Shown piece by piece: positions 1 to 10,340 of a DNA stretch of 64,000 bases. Position 1 is the stretch's first letter. Each line of letters starts with the position of its first letter. Made by a program: the position numbers and the translations under genes. Below the pieces are notes generated by a model. That model did not search any database. It was not told the DNA's origin and saw nothing but the letters and a program-made list of their open reading frames with translations. Source of the stretch: Chrysopilus asiliformis (taxonomy: Eukaryota > Arthropoda > Insecta > Diptera > Rhagionidae); the NCBI GenBank assembly GCA_964034945.1, contig OZ035960.1, forward strand, positions 115,051,824 to 115,115,823. Direction: 5' to 3'.

Positions 1-161
1 GACCCATTAAAAAGTAGCCCGAGAGGTGGGGAGGTAAGGGGAGGGGGTAAAGTGATCTCGAAACTTAGCTCTATGTTACCCTTTCGCGGGGAAACTACCG
101 AGCCGATTGGCCTAGAAAATTTGAAAAAACTTAACCCGGCAACGACGGGTATGCAACCTAG
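1..161 (+). mobile_element. Helitron, 3' fragment (cut by window edge)
   Basis: The 3' part of a non-autonomous Helitron. It carries the GTAGCCCGAGAGGTGGGG module and the GGGGAAACTACCGAGCC block, then the terminal hairpin (CCCG, loop, CGGG) and the CTAG end at 158-161, followed by a host T. Here the end reads CAACCTAG rather than the CAAGCTAG seen in most other copies. The 5' end lies outside the window. No protein is encoded. Confidence 0.75.
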
Positions 162-2595
162 TTTTTATATATTACTGTGATAATTATTTGTTTTTAAACC
201 AACTCCGTATGCCTGCAACAGGCCAGAGTTGGCTTGTCAAAAAGTAGATTTGGATCAGCTTCTTATTTTTCTGAGTGTAGAATTGGGTTTGTCAAATCCA
301 AGTTTAATTTGGGTCTACGACTTCTGTATAATGTTTGAAAAGTGGACGCTTAGGAACGCAGCTTGTAGAATACAAAAATGTCACTAGTTACGTACAAATT
401 GCGTAGGCACTCTCATAAAATATTAACTAAAACTGATTCGACACATAACCACAATTTATTTGTGATTGAAATAATCTCAACACATTATAGCCCAATAACA
501 CATTGATTGACTCTTGCCACAAAAGAAAAAATCCATTTTTATTAATAATATTTTCGTCCTTGAGATGTTTTTTTTTTGAACTTTTGTTGATATAGCCAAA
601 TGACCGAATAATAAATCGATGATACCTCCCTTTAGCTTTCTTACGGGATCGTTGTACTCTTGGTAAAGTTCAGTGTAATCTATTTGGTCTCGATTCTTAA
701 TTGAACCCTTCTGAATTTATTTACCAAACTTGACTACATCATTAAATTTCACACAGAACATGACAAGAATTTGTTTATTTCAACTAGCCTAATGCTGTTA
801 AATATTATATACTTACAAGGGAAATTTATTGCGTATTACACTGAGAAAATCATCTTCTAAGACTATAGTCCAACTATGTATTTGTATATTTCAAATAATC
901 TTTTCCTAATGTACCCCATCTTAGTCTTAATTAGAAATAACTTGTCAGAAGCAGTGAAACGGACATGGTCTATATGTGCCATGGGAATTGTATTTCTCCC
1001 CGTTTCCTTAATTAACAATGATGTCCGTGGAACCTCAATTCTCAGATCCAATTTCACAGTACAAACTCAATGGTTTCAGTATAATGCCAGGATAACAACA
1101 TAACATATTCATAACTTATGGATGGTGTTGATGGTTTGCTATGAAACATAGCAAAACCGAAAAAGCCATTTCAAAACGCAAACTCAAACCAAAATATTGT
1201 ACCGAATATTCAAAATGTGTCGTAACGTTACCAATTCCAATGTTTGCTTAATGTATTAATTTGAAAACTGCTGTCTATGAATATACTATAAGAGACAGAC
1301 ATCAACGATGGCGCCACTTTGCCAATCGCTATAACATTGAGATTATAATAAAGGTGAACTGGACAAGTACGATGGATAGAAGGATTTAAATCTCAGGTGT
1401 ACAATACATAACGAATGTAGACATTGAATTTAAATAAATATTGATGCCATGGTGGCAAATTGTCACTTATAGAATCAAGTCAGATAGATATAACCAAAAT
1501 CCTAAACAATATTCTTAGTTATGCAAAGATGGTTAATGAAATAATAGATTATATCGCAGGAGAAGAGTTGTTGGAATATTAAACCATCGTCCTTTCACAG
1601 TATACAGTAGTACAATATTAGGAAAATGGCTCATAGACCACAAAAACCGAACCCAACAACAAACTTGGGTCACCAATATTCTTCCGGATAACGAAATCAA
1701 CCCAAACCCTTCACACAATCAAAATTTACCACATCTACCCCTTTCACCCTATTGAAACCAAACTCGCCATCACCGAAACTGAAACTTCAAATAAGTTATG
1801 TCTCCACAGATCCTGCAGCCATCACCAACGATAGCCGCATCCTGCACGGAAAGTTTAACAACGTTTGTAATACTCTGACACTTTTCGAAAGATTGTCTCA
1901 TAGTCATCCCTTGAGGGCTGAAAAATTCACCGAGAAAGAAATTCCACAAAGCGAAAAAAGAAAACTCTTTCAAGCTTTTCTTTTACAACGAGACGGACTT
2001 CAAGGATAGCTGGGCAAAAAAAAAGTTTCTTTTTACCACTAAAAGTGCTGAGTATTGAACTCTGCTTTCCAATCTCTTCGATTAAAAGTTGTAATGCACT
2101 GGGGACCTCGTTCGGTAAGATTCTGAAATGTAAGAAACTAAGAAAAAGTCACCCTGTATTTTAGATAAATAATTAAGATAAAAGTTTTAATTGACTTTCG
2201 AAAAAAAAATTTAGTATTCTTTATACGGAGTCAATTTATTGTTGTTATTGGTTTTGATTTTTTCAATATTGTACAAGTTTGACAAAAGATATGACTAGCA
2301 CCTTTACATAATGGGTACTACGGGTAAAAAAACTACTTTTAGAAATATTGTAAAAAGCGTTGTGAAAGTTTATAAAACCCTACACTAAATGAGACCAGAA
2401 TGAGGTACAGTGGAACCGCGGTTTATGACCCTCATTTAAGTGGAAAAAAGCTTCGGTTTATGAACAATGTTTCGTTCTTTTCGCTTTCTTTATTTTCTGT
2501 TTCTTTTTGCTATCCTTCGGCGCAAACTAACTGGGTTTTAATCGTCAAATCAAACATTATTTCAGTTTATGGACCAAATTTCGGTCAAATTAAAC
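162..2595. other. Gene-free AT-rich stretch
   Basis: No convincing gene was seen. A degraded end of the CACTCAG-type MITE lies at about 222-279 (ending TTTTTCTGAGTGTA). Reading frames at 863-1103 and 1752-2009 are short; the latter begins with TTG and has no recognisable domain. Confidence 0.5.
222..279 (+). mobile_element. Remnant of CACTCAG MITE
   Basis: About 58 bp resembling the right end of the MITE at 2596-2871: AGAGTTGG.TTGTCAAAAAGT followed by TTTTTCTGAGTGTA. The left part is missing or unrecognisable. Confidence 0.5.
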
Positions 2596-2871
2596 TACAC
2601 TCAGAAAAATGTCCAGGTCAACTTTTTGTCAGGTTAACTCTGACCTTACAGAGGTGTCTGTAAGCCAGCTAGCGATCACAGTTAACCTATCTAAGGTCAA
2701 CTCGTGCAGCTCCCAATGCCCTACTTCACCTGCTGGTGGCTTAATTTCAGAATTTCTCCGACCACAGGTCAACTCAGTTTTACTTGCCCACATGCAGGCG
2801 AACACGCGCCTGCTAGAGGCCAATTACGCCGTATGTAGGTCGTCGAGTTAGCCTCCATTTTTCTGAGTGTA
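2596..2871 (+). mobile_element. MITE with CACTCAGAAAAAT ends, copy 1
   Basis: A 276-bp element (including flanking TAs) that begins TACACTCAGAAAAATG and ends CATTTTTCTGAGTGTA. The terminal inverted repeats (TIRs) are about 14 bp and the element is bounded by TA dinucleotides, the target duplication of Tc1/mariner-superfamily transposons. A near-identical copy lies in reverse orientation at 15339-15614. Reading frames across it on both strands are read-through of the repeat. It has no transposase, so it would be mobilised in trans. Confidence 0.8.
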
Positions 2872-3068
2872 TGTTTTGGTCTTTGAACATTTTAGTTTCT
2901 GAAAAATGCCACAAAAGAGTTTAACTGCGGGTTTCAAGAAACTTTTAGCGGTCGCTAAATCGAGTTAGAGGCCGCTAAAAATTTCGTGAAACTCGGCATT
3001 AGCGAAGCGAAAGAACCAAAATAAAAACATAACAAAAGCTATAATTGCCAATCTGGCAATCATTGGAG
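2872..3068. repeat. Small inverted repeat
   Basis: Within this spacer, GAAACTTTTAGCGG (about 2939) is answered by CCGCTAAAAATTTCGTGAAAC (about 2972), forming an imperfect palindrome of about 55 bp. It is possibly the relic of a tiny foldback element. Confidence 0.4.
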
Positions 3069-3681
3069 ACCCGTATGGTGATATTCGTATCAAAAACAGT
3101 TGTACCAAAATTCCACTTTGAAGTCAAACTTTCCAATAAGATTTTTTTTAAAAAAATTTCCAATCGGATTTTGATGTATGGGAGTTTTATGTAGAATCAT
3201 ATCCTAAATAACTTTTGTTCTTGCACTTTTTTGATAAGATGCACCGTTTTTGAGATATTCACAAAAACCGTTTTCGTTCGTATGGGGGGTACCCCCCCTA
3301 ATGGTCCATTTTTACCCATTAACGAACTTAGCCTCACATTTTACGAAAAACGAATCTGCGCAAAATTTCAAGTCTCTAGCTCAATCCGTGCGCCCGCAAT
3401 CCGCGCCACAGACAGACGGACAGACAGACAGACGGACAGACAGACGGACAGACGGACAGACGGACAGACGGACAGACGGACAGACAGACGGACGGACATG
3501 CAAAATTCAATTTTTTTTATCATTCTAAACACACTGGTGTAGACGGACGGACATGCAAAAATTAAATATTTTTATCATTCTAAACACACTGGTGTAATTC
3601 ATTTTTTTGTGCAATGACGGGATCTTGGCGTTACAAACGGTAAGGCAAAGTTAATATACCCTTTGGTTTCACCATACGGGT
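3069..3681. mobile_element. TIR element (ACCCGTATGGTGA ends)
   Basis: A perfect 13-bp inverted repeat, ACCCGTATGGTGA at 3069-3081 and TCACCATACGGGT at 3669-3681, bounds a 613-bp non-coding element. Inside are a CAGA/CGGA microsatellite (about 3410-3497) and a direct duplication of a segment of about 54 bp ending ACACACTGGTGTA (3488-3541 and 3542-3596). Frames read through the microsatellite give Thr/Asp/Arg repeats that are not a protein. The superfamily is unassigned. Confidence 0.6.
3410..3497. repeat. CAGA/CGGA microsatellite
   Basis: A tract built from CAGACAGA and CGGACAGA units, about 88 bp. It lies inside the 13-bp TIR element. Confidence 0.9.
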
Positions 3682-4869
3682 ATAAAAAAACTTGAGGGGA
3701 GATGACTTTGGAAATGCTCCCATTTTAAGCAAGTATTTCTCCCTTTCTTATTCGTACTCTGTCATTTCTAATATTTAAAAATGATTTTAAAATAAGGTGA
3801 CCACAATTTTTGTGTGAATCCGAGACAGATGAGGGTGAGTGAAAATAGAGCTGGGGGAGGAAGCCTCGAAATTTACCAAACCATAATTAAACTATCTTAT
3901 GTCCTCACTGTTCCTAAAAAAGAGGTTTTTGTGTGACCCTCTTGTAGTATATTTTTTGCCGCGGGAAAGATTTTTTTGTAATTAAAAGCGCCGCGGATGA
4001 ATATTTTTTTAAGAAGCACACGCTAGATGCAGAAATTTAAAATGACGAAATCCTTTAATTTTTTCTACGATTTAAATCAAACGAATTATGTTAAAGAAGT
4101 TTAATTCGATGAGGGATTTTTACTAAAATGCTTCTTTTAATATAGAGATTTTTATTTATTCATCAAAGTTTTCCGATTACCTTCATAAAGTTGTAAATTT
4201 TATTCAAATTTTTTATATTTTAATTTACCAGTAATAATTCTCTTTTAATTTACCAGCTATAATGAAAAAAAAACAATTTTTAATTTAAACAAGTATTTGT
4301 GAAAGTTTTTTTGTAAATAAAATATTTTAAAAAACACTAGAAATTTATTGAATAGCAAAACAGATATTTTAATTAATTGTAATAAATTAATTAGAATTAT
4401 ATTCTATTGGTACAATTAATAATATATTTTTACACTTTGTAATTTTCCAATAAAAATTTTATACACGTTTGCAGATTTTCAATCAATATTCAAAAACACT
4501 AGAGACACAAAAATAAAATTTAAAATTTTCTCGAAAAATCCAAACACGTTTACATAGCGAACGTTGATTATTAAATTGAAAAGGTGGAATTTTGAATTGA
4601 AATTTTGTGAAAAACCAATTCGTTGTCAATAAGATTCGCACGAATAAGACCTCTGCTCACACGTAAATGAAAATAAATTCAATTATGTCGAATGTTTAAC
4701 AAAAAAATGTAAACATGTGATTGTTTTATGGCTGATTGAGTTACTATTTGCATTCGTTTGCTTAAAAACCAGAAACAGAGAAAATAAACGAAATGAGTCA
4801 ATAAATTAAGCGAAATATAAACGAAAAGTTTTTCGGGTTATTCTGTGGATTTCCCAAATTTAAAATTTT
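3682..4869. other. Gene-free AT-rich stretch
   Basis: Very AT-rich DNA (especially 4100-4600) with no long reading frame and no recognised repeat. It forms the upstream flank of the small secreted-peptide gene. Confidence 0.5.
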
Positions 4870-4909
4870 TATTTAAAAAGAGCATTCAATTAGTATTGTT
4901 TTATCAGTC
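4870..4909 (+). promoter_or_regulatory. TATA-like box and initiator
   Basis: TATTTAAAAAG at 4870-4880 lies about 30-35 bp upstream of TTATCAGTCG, whose TCAGTC (4904-4909) matches the arthropod initiator consensus. With A4906 as +1 the spacing fits a TATA/Inr core promoter for the downstream peptide gene. This is inferred from motifs alone. Confidence 0.45.
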
Positions 4910-4933
4910 GCAGAACATATGTCACCATTTAAA

Positions 4934-4992
4934 GTAATTTTCTTCAATTATAAAGTACTTATTTTTGTGTTTAATAGTAAGATATTTTTCAG
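4934..4992 (+). other. Candidate 59-bp 5'UTR intron
   Basis: GTAATT at 4934 and TATTTTTCAG ending at 4992 would form a 59-bp intron, similar in size to the mini-introns of the YLPM1 gene in this window. The acceptor AG directly abuts the ATG of the peptide gene. If it is not an intron, the stretch is simply 5' leader. Confidence 0.4.
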
Positions 4993-5184
4993 ATGAATTT
5001 TTTGTTGGTCTTCATTACCATTCTTTCCGTGAGTTTCGGTATGCTTCTCGAGGATTGCCCAAAAGGATTTAGTTTGACACCAGACACATTATGTGCCATG
5101 AAGCGACCGCTATTAGGCTGTCCGCATATGTCCATTTATCACAGCAAGTGGAAAAAGTGCATTTATGTGGCTCGCGTACCTTAG
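4993..5184 (+). CDS. Small secreted cysteine-containing peptide
   Basis: A 63-residue reading frame with a true ATG and an in-frame stop just upstream (4978-4980), so this is the first start. Residues 1-17 form a hydrophobic signal sequence (MNFLLVFITILSVSFG). The mature part of about 45 residues has cysteines at 22, 34, 43 and 56. It looks like two similar loops, each opening with Cys-Pro (CPKGF...C and GCPHM...C), which suggests two disulfides and a secreted role. It has its own TATA/Inr-like promoter, a possible 59-bp leader intron and an AATAAA 153 bp past the stop. No family was recognised with confidence; a salivary, reproductive or immune peptide are all possible. Supported by gene architecture, not by homology. 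Confidence 0.6.
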   Translation: MNFLLVFITILSVSFGMLLEDCPKGFSLTPDTLCAMKRPLLGCPHMSIYHSKWKKCIYVARVP

Positions 5185-5336
5185 TTTTTAAGATATATCT
5201 TAAAGAATTTTCTTTTTTAGAGTGTTTAAATGTTGCGAAAATTTATTTTATTTTAACTTTGCAATTGTTTGTTTGTTTCCTCTGAAAAAAAAGTTATGCC
5301 ATGTCAAATGTGTGTAAAAAACGTTAAAAATATGTA

Positions 5337-5342
5337 AATAAA
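5337..5342 (+). terminator. PolyA signal AATAAA
   Basis: AATAAA within TATGTAAATAAAATTC, the first canonical signal on this strand after the peptide stop codon, followed by a GT-containing region. It probably marks the 3' end of the peptide transcript. Confidence 0.5.
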
Positions 5343-5420
5343 ATTCAATGTATATTCAAAGGTTTATTTTTCTGGAAATTGAGATTTTTTTAAGTGAAAT
5401 TTGATAAGTGGTGTTTCAAA

Positions 5421-5670
5421 ATGAGGCGTTAAAAGCTAGAATGGACCAACCCACATGTCGAAATCGTGATTTTTTTTGTGTTTGAATCACTATTGCGAAT
5501 GAGTTTTTAGATAAAAATGTTTGGATGCACAAAAGAACATTTCAACATTAAGTAATAAAGTCCACAGAAATTTTTTTTTCCAAAAATTTACAGTCAATAA
5601 TAGTACAGAGTGGAAAAGCTTCAAAAACTCAATTATGTGGCTTGGTCCACTCTAGCTTTTAACGCCTCAA
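5421..5670. mobile_element. MITE with TGAGGCG ends, copy 1
   Basis: About 250 bp bounded by inverted repeats: TGAGGCGTTAAAAGCTAGA on the left and TCTAGCTTTTAACGCCTCA on the right, continuing into (A/G)TGGACCAA / TTGGTCCAC. It is non-coding. A second, slightly diverged copy is at 30310-30559 in the same orientation. The interior is almost identical, but the outer TIR positions differ by compensating changes in both arms. Confidence 0.8.
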
Positions 5671-5761
5671 ATGTACAGATCGTTTTATGACAACAGATGC
5701 AAAAATGGTTTTCTAGCAATTTGTTATTTTTCTTCTTTTATAATTTGTAGAAATTCAATAA

Positions 5762-6085
5762 TCATACTAATATAAAAAATTAGTTGATGTCTGTCTGTCT
5801 GTCTGTCTGTTCCTCTTTCACGCAAAAACGGCTGAACCGATTGACTTGAAATTTTGCATGAGTATCTGTGGTAGTTCTGGTTCCAACATAGGCATACGTA
5901 AAAGTAGCGCGAGGGGTGGGGGGAGTAAGGGGAGGGGGTAAAGTGATTTCGAAACTTAGTTTTTGCTCTATGTTACTCTTTCGCGGGGAAACTACCGAGC
6001 CGATTGGCCTGAAGTTTAGCTCCAACATAGACCATAAAAAAAAATTTGAAAAAACTTAATCCGGCAACGACGGGTCGCAAACTAG
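5762..6085 (+). mobile_element. Non-autonomous Helitron, copy with one module
   Basis: Starts TCATACTAATATA, runs into a GTCT microsatellite and the ACGGCTGAACCGATTGACTTG block, and has one copy of the GGTGGGG/GGGGAAACTACCG module. It ends with the hairpin CCGGCAACGACGGG and CTAG at 6082-6085. It is inserted between host A and T, as expected for Helitrons. No Rep/helicase is encoded; frames translating as RPIGSVVSPRK are repeat read-through. Confidence 0.85.
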
Positions 6086-6542
6086 TATTTGATATGTAGA
6101 CTAATTGACCACAATATCAGTTGTGGTCAACACAAAACGTTCCTCTGCAATATTTAGTTTCGGAAAAATTATGTTAAAAGTAATATTTTTTTAAATATCT
6201 CGAGAATTGTTAAAGATACGTAAAAAACTTTGTAGTAAAAAATGCAGGAAATTTTACATCCAATAAATTTTCTTATATAATATTTTCATGAAAGGGCATA
6301 GTTTTCCAGAAATTTTCAAAAAACTGTATTTAAAAAATATGTATGTGAAGTATCCGTTATAGCTAACGTTACTTTTCCAAAAGTTGATAAAAATTTATAC
6401 TTATTTTTTCATCTAAACCCACTGTTTTTGATTGACTGCAAGCAGCATGGCAAAAATCGCCCTGCGTGTGAAATAGACGTAGCCTATTCTCTCGACTTGA
6501 TACTATGAGCAAACCGCTTTTTTAAATCTGGTCGCGTAATAT
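6086..6542. other. Gene-free spacer
   Basis: AT-rich, with no gene, TIR or tandem repeat recognised. Confidence 0.5.
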
Positions 6543-6706
6543 CGCCCGCCGTACACTTGAGCTAAATTAGCTCAGCTATGTGCCTGTTTAGACGTGGACG
6601 TTTACCGGTTCATATTATACTCACTTTGATACGTGACGAAACGCGACAAGTTAAACTCTAAACAGGCACAAAGCTGAGCGAACTTAGCTCAAGTGTACGG
6701 CGGGCG
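6543..6706. mobile_element. Foldback element (CGCCCGCCGTACAC arms)
   Basis: A 164-bp element whose arms of about 50 bp are nearly complementary: CGCCCGCCGTACACTTGAGC at the left and GCTCAAGTGTACGGCGGGCG at the right, continuing through TGTGCCTGTTTAGA / TCTAAACAGGCACA. The spacer between the arms is only about 60 bp. The CACTTGAGCTAA motif recurs in the foldback at 25844-26284, suggesting related families. Confidence 0.75.
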
Positions 6707-9140
6707 TAATACCTCTGAAATGACAATGATGTTCAAAAATTGATCAATGGCTGCAAAAATAAGTTGTTTTATCATCAGAAAATCCGACAACTAAAATTTT
6801 GCGATATGTATAGGGAAATTCGGTCAGCAAGAAAACTCACAGTCGGTGAAAAAGAAAACCCTTATAATGAAAAAACAAATTCGTTTCTGTTCATTTTTAT
6901 TATTTATCGTTTTTAAAATGTACAACAAATGGATATTTTATATAAAAACCAACATTTTATATAAATATATATTTTTATTTTATAAGTTAATCACATTAAA
7001 TGCTGGGCTTGCAAGAAAATAGCAGAAAAATTATGTGAACCATTTATTATGAACATAAAACGAAATTACAACCTACAAAATTAGCCCCAAAAAAGGTTAA
7101 CATGTAATACTGTCGAGGGAAGGACTCTTTCACTATACTCAGCCTGTCTCTTTCTGCCTTTGGACAAAAGATAAACACACGTTCGGTGTACATCTGGATG
7201 AAGTGTGTATGTGAATATTACTTTAATTTTTGCAAAATTAAACTTTAATTCAATTTCGTACAACATTCACACCAGCAGCAAAACCTATACAATCGTTCTA
7301 AGGCACGAATATAACATAGTACAATAAGTGGCGACCACTTTGAAACGAAATCCCAAAAATTAAAGCCGACAACTTTAATTTAACTCATACCGAGTGTTTT
7401 CCTTTAATTCTCTTTTGTGTACTACAAAAGATTTCCCAAAAGTTTTTCCCTTTTCTATATTGTCCTGCAGATCCTAAATTTCCTAATGCCCCCTCGTACC
7501 GCCCTAATGGCACCCGGAAAACACTATTTGAATATCAAAACATTGTGTGAAACACGAACCCACCGAGTCATCCAGGACATATGAGAGCGACCTTCGCCGT
7601 GCTTCTGCCATAGTATACAAAACACCCTCTGTGTATGGGGAATATATTAGCATAAAAGTAAGACAATTACTCCTTTCCTACTAAATTTCCTAATAAGTGT
7701 TGCGTGCGTGCATAAGTGTAAGTTTTAACGGTACTTTTTATGGCCTTTCATGAAATTTTCAGCACCTGTAATCCTTTCTAAAAAGGCAGCCACTGCCTAA
7801 TCTAATCGAAGGCCATTTTTATAAGTTTCTGCTATCTGTGATACCAATATGTGGTATATCAAAAAGTTACCTTTATGTGGTTTATACGAAGTACCGGTGA
7901 ACGGGGTCAGTGGACGGGGAGTGGACGGGGTCAGATGAAAAGTTTTGGAGTCGCCAAGAGACACACTTGATATGCAAAAATTTCCTTTTTCCATTCAGTT
8001 TTTTTTTCCCAGGAGATATTGGTCAAACTTTTTAGGTCAACCGTTCAAGTGGATCTCGATTTGAAACCGTTTTCGAGATAATTTAAAACTACAATAAAAA
8101 AGTAGCAAAGTTAGCCGATATAACTCGCAAACGAGTAACCCCATCGAGCTGAAATTTTCGGTTATGTCGCCCGAGGGGAGGAGAGCGGGAAAACCCCACG
8201 GAGGGGAGAGGACAATGTTTTTCACACTTTACCCTGAACTTTTCAAATTCCGAAAAATTGAAAGGCATCGGCTTCCTATTCTCAAGTCATTTCCTCGTTC
8301 CTTCAGGCCTTGATCAACGTCAGAGACTAACTGAAAACCTTCCAGACTAAAGCTATCCAATCGCACGTCCCAACTATAAATTTAGATCAATAAGTAATGG
8401 CAACTAATTTTTTGTGCCTCTCGGAATCGATGGCAATGGAAATCAAAGGAACGAAAAAAAAAATCATTTCTGGGGGGGTGCAAACTTCGATGAATTGAAA
8501 AACGGGTTAGATCAAGCCTAAAGCTCGTGGATAAAGTCTGCGCAGAGAGGAGGAGCATGCCTAAACCCTCAACCCTGCAATTCAGGGTAGTTTCAGTTTT
8601 TCATATCCTAAAGTGGTCGATATATAATTGAATTTCGGAAATTGTCAGGGCACTAGGCTCTCAACTAACATTAATGGCAGATGTCGGTTAAGACAAAACA
8701 GAAAAAGGGAAAATGCGAAAGCAAAAAAAAACCCTATTTCTTGTAAGTGGGGCTAACATTGCAGTGATACGAGTAGTAAAGCGACCCTGATTTTGATAAA
8801 TTTGGAACGGGATTATAATGAATACGAACTACCACCATAAGAAGACGAATTTCTTTTAGGAAATTGCGTTTATTAGTCAAACGCATACGAAAATTTTGAT
8901 TTTGTCACGTAAGGCTTTTAGTTCCTGTGACTCGCTGGCATCCATAGCCGGATTGCGTGATGAATCTGGGCAAAGTTTTCGGGCAGGCCTACGGTTACAA
9001 TCAATTTTTCATCGCCATAAAATTGTTGTCTTTAATTTTCTTTATTTGTTTATTTTTGTCTTTGGGGCGTTCCCGTAAATAGTAGAAGTACTTTTTCAAA
9101 TAATGTATGCTTTGAAGTACTTGACTCCCCCTCTCCACAA
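6707..9140. other. Gene-free stretch
   Basis: No gene seen. A short direct repeat of GGACGGGGTCAG occurs near 7908-7935. The text around 8100-8220 (AACTCGCAAACGAGT..., GCTGAAATTTTCGG) has the style of degraded interspersed repeats but no ends could be set. Confidence 0.45.
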
Positions 9141-9385
9141 TTAACACATTGACTGCCATGGCTATCATTTTTGATGGCCAGTGAGCCATGGCTATCATTT
9201 TTGATAGCCAGTGAAAATTGGCACTATGATCCATGAGAGGCCAAGGCTATCATTTTCGATAGCTGGGTCTACAATCTACATGCATACATACACACATTCA
9301 TACATACGTACATTCTACATACGTCTACATGTATTGGCATCTCCCTTACATTTTTGCAAAATTGGTCTGCAAGTCAACGTGTTAA
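9141..9385 (+). mobile_element. piggyBac-like MITE, family A, copy 1
   Basis: Flanked by TTAA on both sides, with ends CACATTGACTGCCA and (degenerate here) AAGTCAACGTG. The left end carries repeated ATGGCTATCATTTTTGATAG palindromic units, and the middle a CATACA-rich tract. TTAA target duplication is the signature of the piggyBac superfamily. Further copies are at 12079-12291 and 25300-25514. Confidence 0.75.
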
Positions 9386-9777
9386 GAGAAACAAATTTCA
9401 AAAAAACTGTTAAATAAAAATACCCCCTCCCACCGTTCGTCCTACTTTTTTTTGTATGCCCAAACGTTTAAGACTTATTTTAAATCTTCTTTCCACAATC
9501 GAAAAATTAAAAATCTTTTCTAAGAGACCGAAATTTCAAAGTCATTTTTTTACGGGACCGTTCTTTGAAGGTCCTTAAATTTCCAATCGCATCACTCGGG
9601 CTTTCGAGGTCCTGGTTGAGAGCTTGATTTAGTAAACATATCCCAATTTGGACCCCCGTTCTCAATTCATCATCACGCACAGGAAAAATATCCAGTTTGC
9701 ATGAAAAATCACTGGAATTCCAGTTCCTAGTTCCAGGTACTGCCTTAACGTGCAGAACATTATACTCACGGTCCAGT
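9386..9777. other. Gene-free spacer
   Basis: No supported gene. A 135-codon frame on the minus strand (9507-9914) runs across the junction with the next mobile element and is not considered real. Confidence 0.45.
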
Positions 9778-10340
9778 AAGTATGGGCGTACACGGAGCAA
9801 CTTTCGGTCATCAGCATGCCGCAACTTCACCAAATTGTAGGAAAGAAACGAGTGCGGCAAGAGGGGAAAAGTTGCCACTCGAAAAGTGTTCTTCACTTCA
9901 TCTTTTACGCACACAAAGGAAGTCGCTCGTGTAGCACGTCAGCATGCATGTGTGCGTAATTTCATCGAGTCAGTCGGTGCTTAGCCACCGACTCGTAAAC
10001 ATATCCCAAATAAACAAAAATTGAATGCAAATAGTGAAATTCCAGTTGCAGGTAGTTTTATTTTTCAGGTAGGTGGGAAAGAATAAAAGCCATAACAAAT
10101 AACCAGTCCTTATTCTTCTATTGTTGGCAGTTTCTATTTTGGCAATTGATGTTGCCTCGGTGCTAGCTAGAAAGGGAATGAGCTGGAAATACAGCACATA
10201 TATGAGAACCACACACACATGAGCGATCGCTTGTTGTAAACAAGTTTTTGCCACTAAAAAGTGAAGAAGCGTGTACGTCGGAAAGGCATTTTGAGGACCA
10301 AAAGTTGCCGCGACGAGATGAACCGTGTGCGTTGGCACTA
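9778..10340. mobile_element. DNA element with GGGCGTACACGG end, copy 1
   Basis: Begins TATGGGCGTACACGGAGCAAC and ends AAGTTGCCGCGACGAGATG...GTGTGCGTTGGC. The two ends are imperfect inverted repeats (CACGGAGCAACTTT against the complement of AAAGTTGCCGCG). The same element occurs at 43591-44709 (carrying a nested insertion) and, with the middle deleted, at 54586-54776. Flanking TAA/TTA-like trinucleotides hint at a PIF/Harbinger-type element, but this is tentative. Confidence 0.65.

Noticed and set aside
1752..2009. 85-codon plus-strand frame
   Set aside because: It begins with TTG, has no recognised domain, and no promoter, splice or polyA context could be tied to it.
9141..9260. Regularly spaced palindromic units resembling a CRISPR array
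   Set aside because: They are ATGGCTATCATTTTTGATAG units at the end of a TTAA-flanked MITE, too few and in a eukaryotic genome.
9507..9914. 135-codon minus-strand frame
   Set aside because: It covers the junction between spacer and a repeated DNA element, and the part inside the element is found in other copies as non-coding TE sequence.
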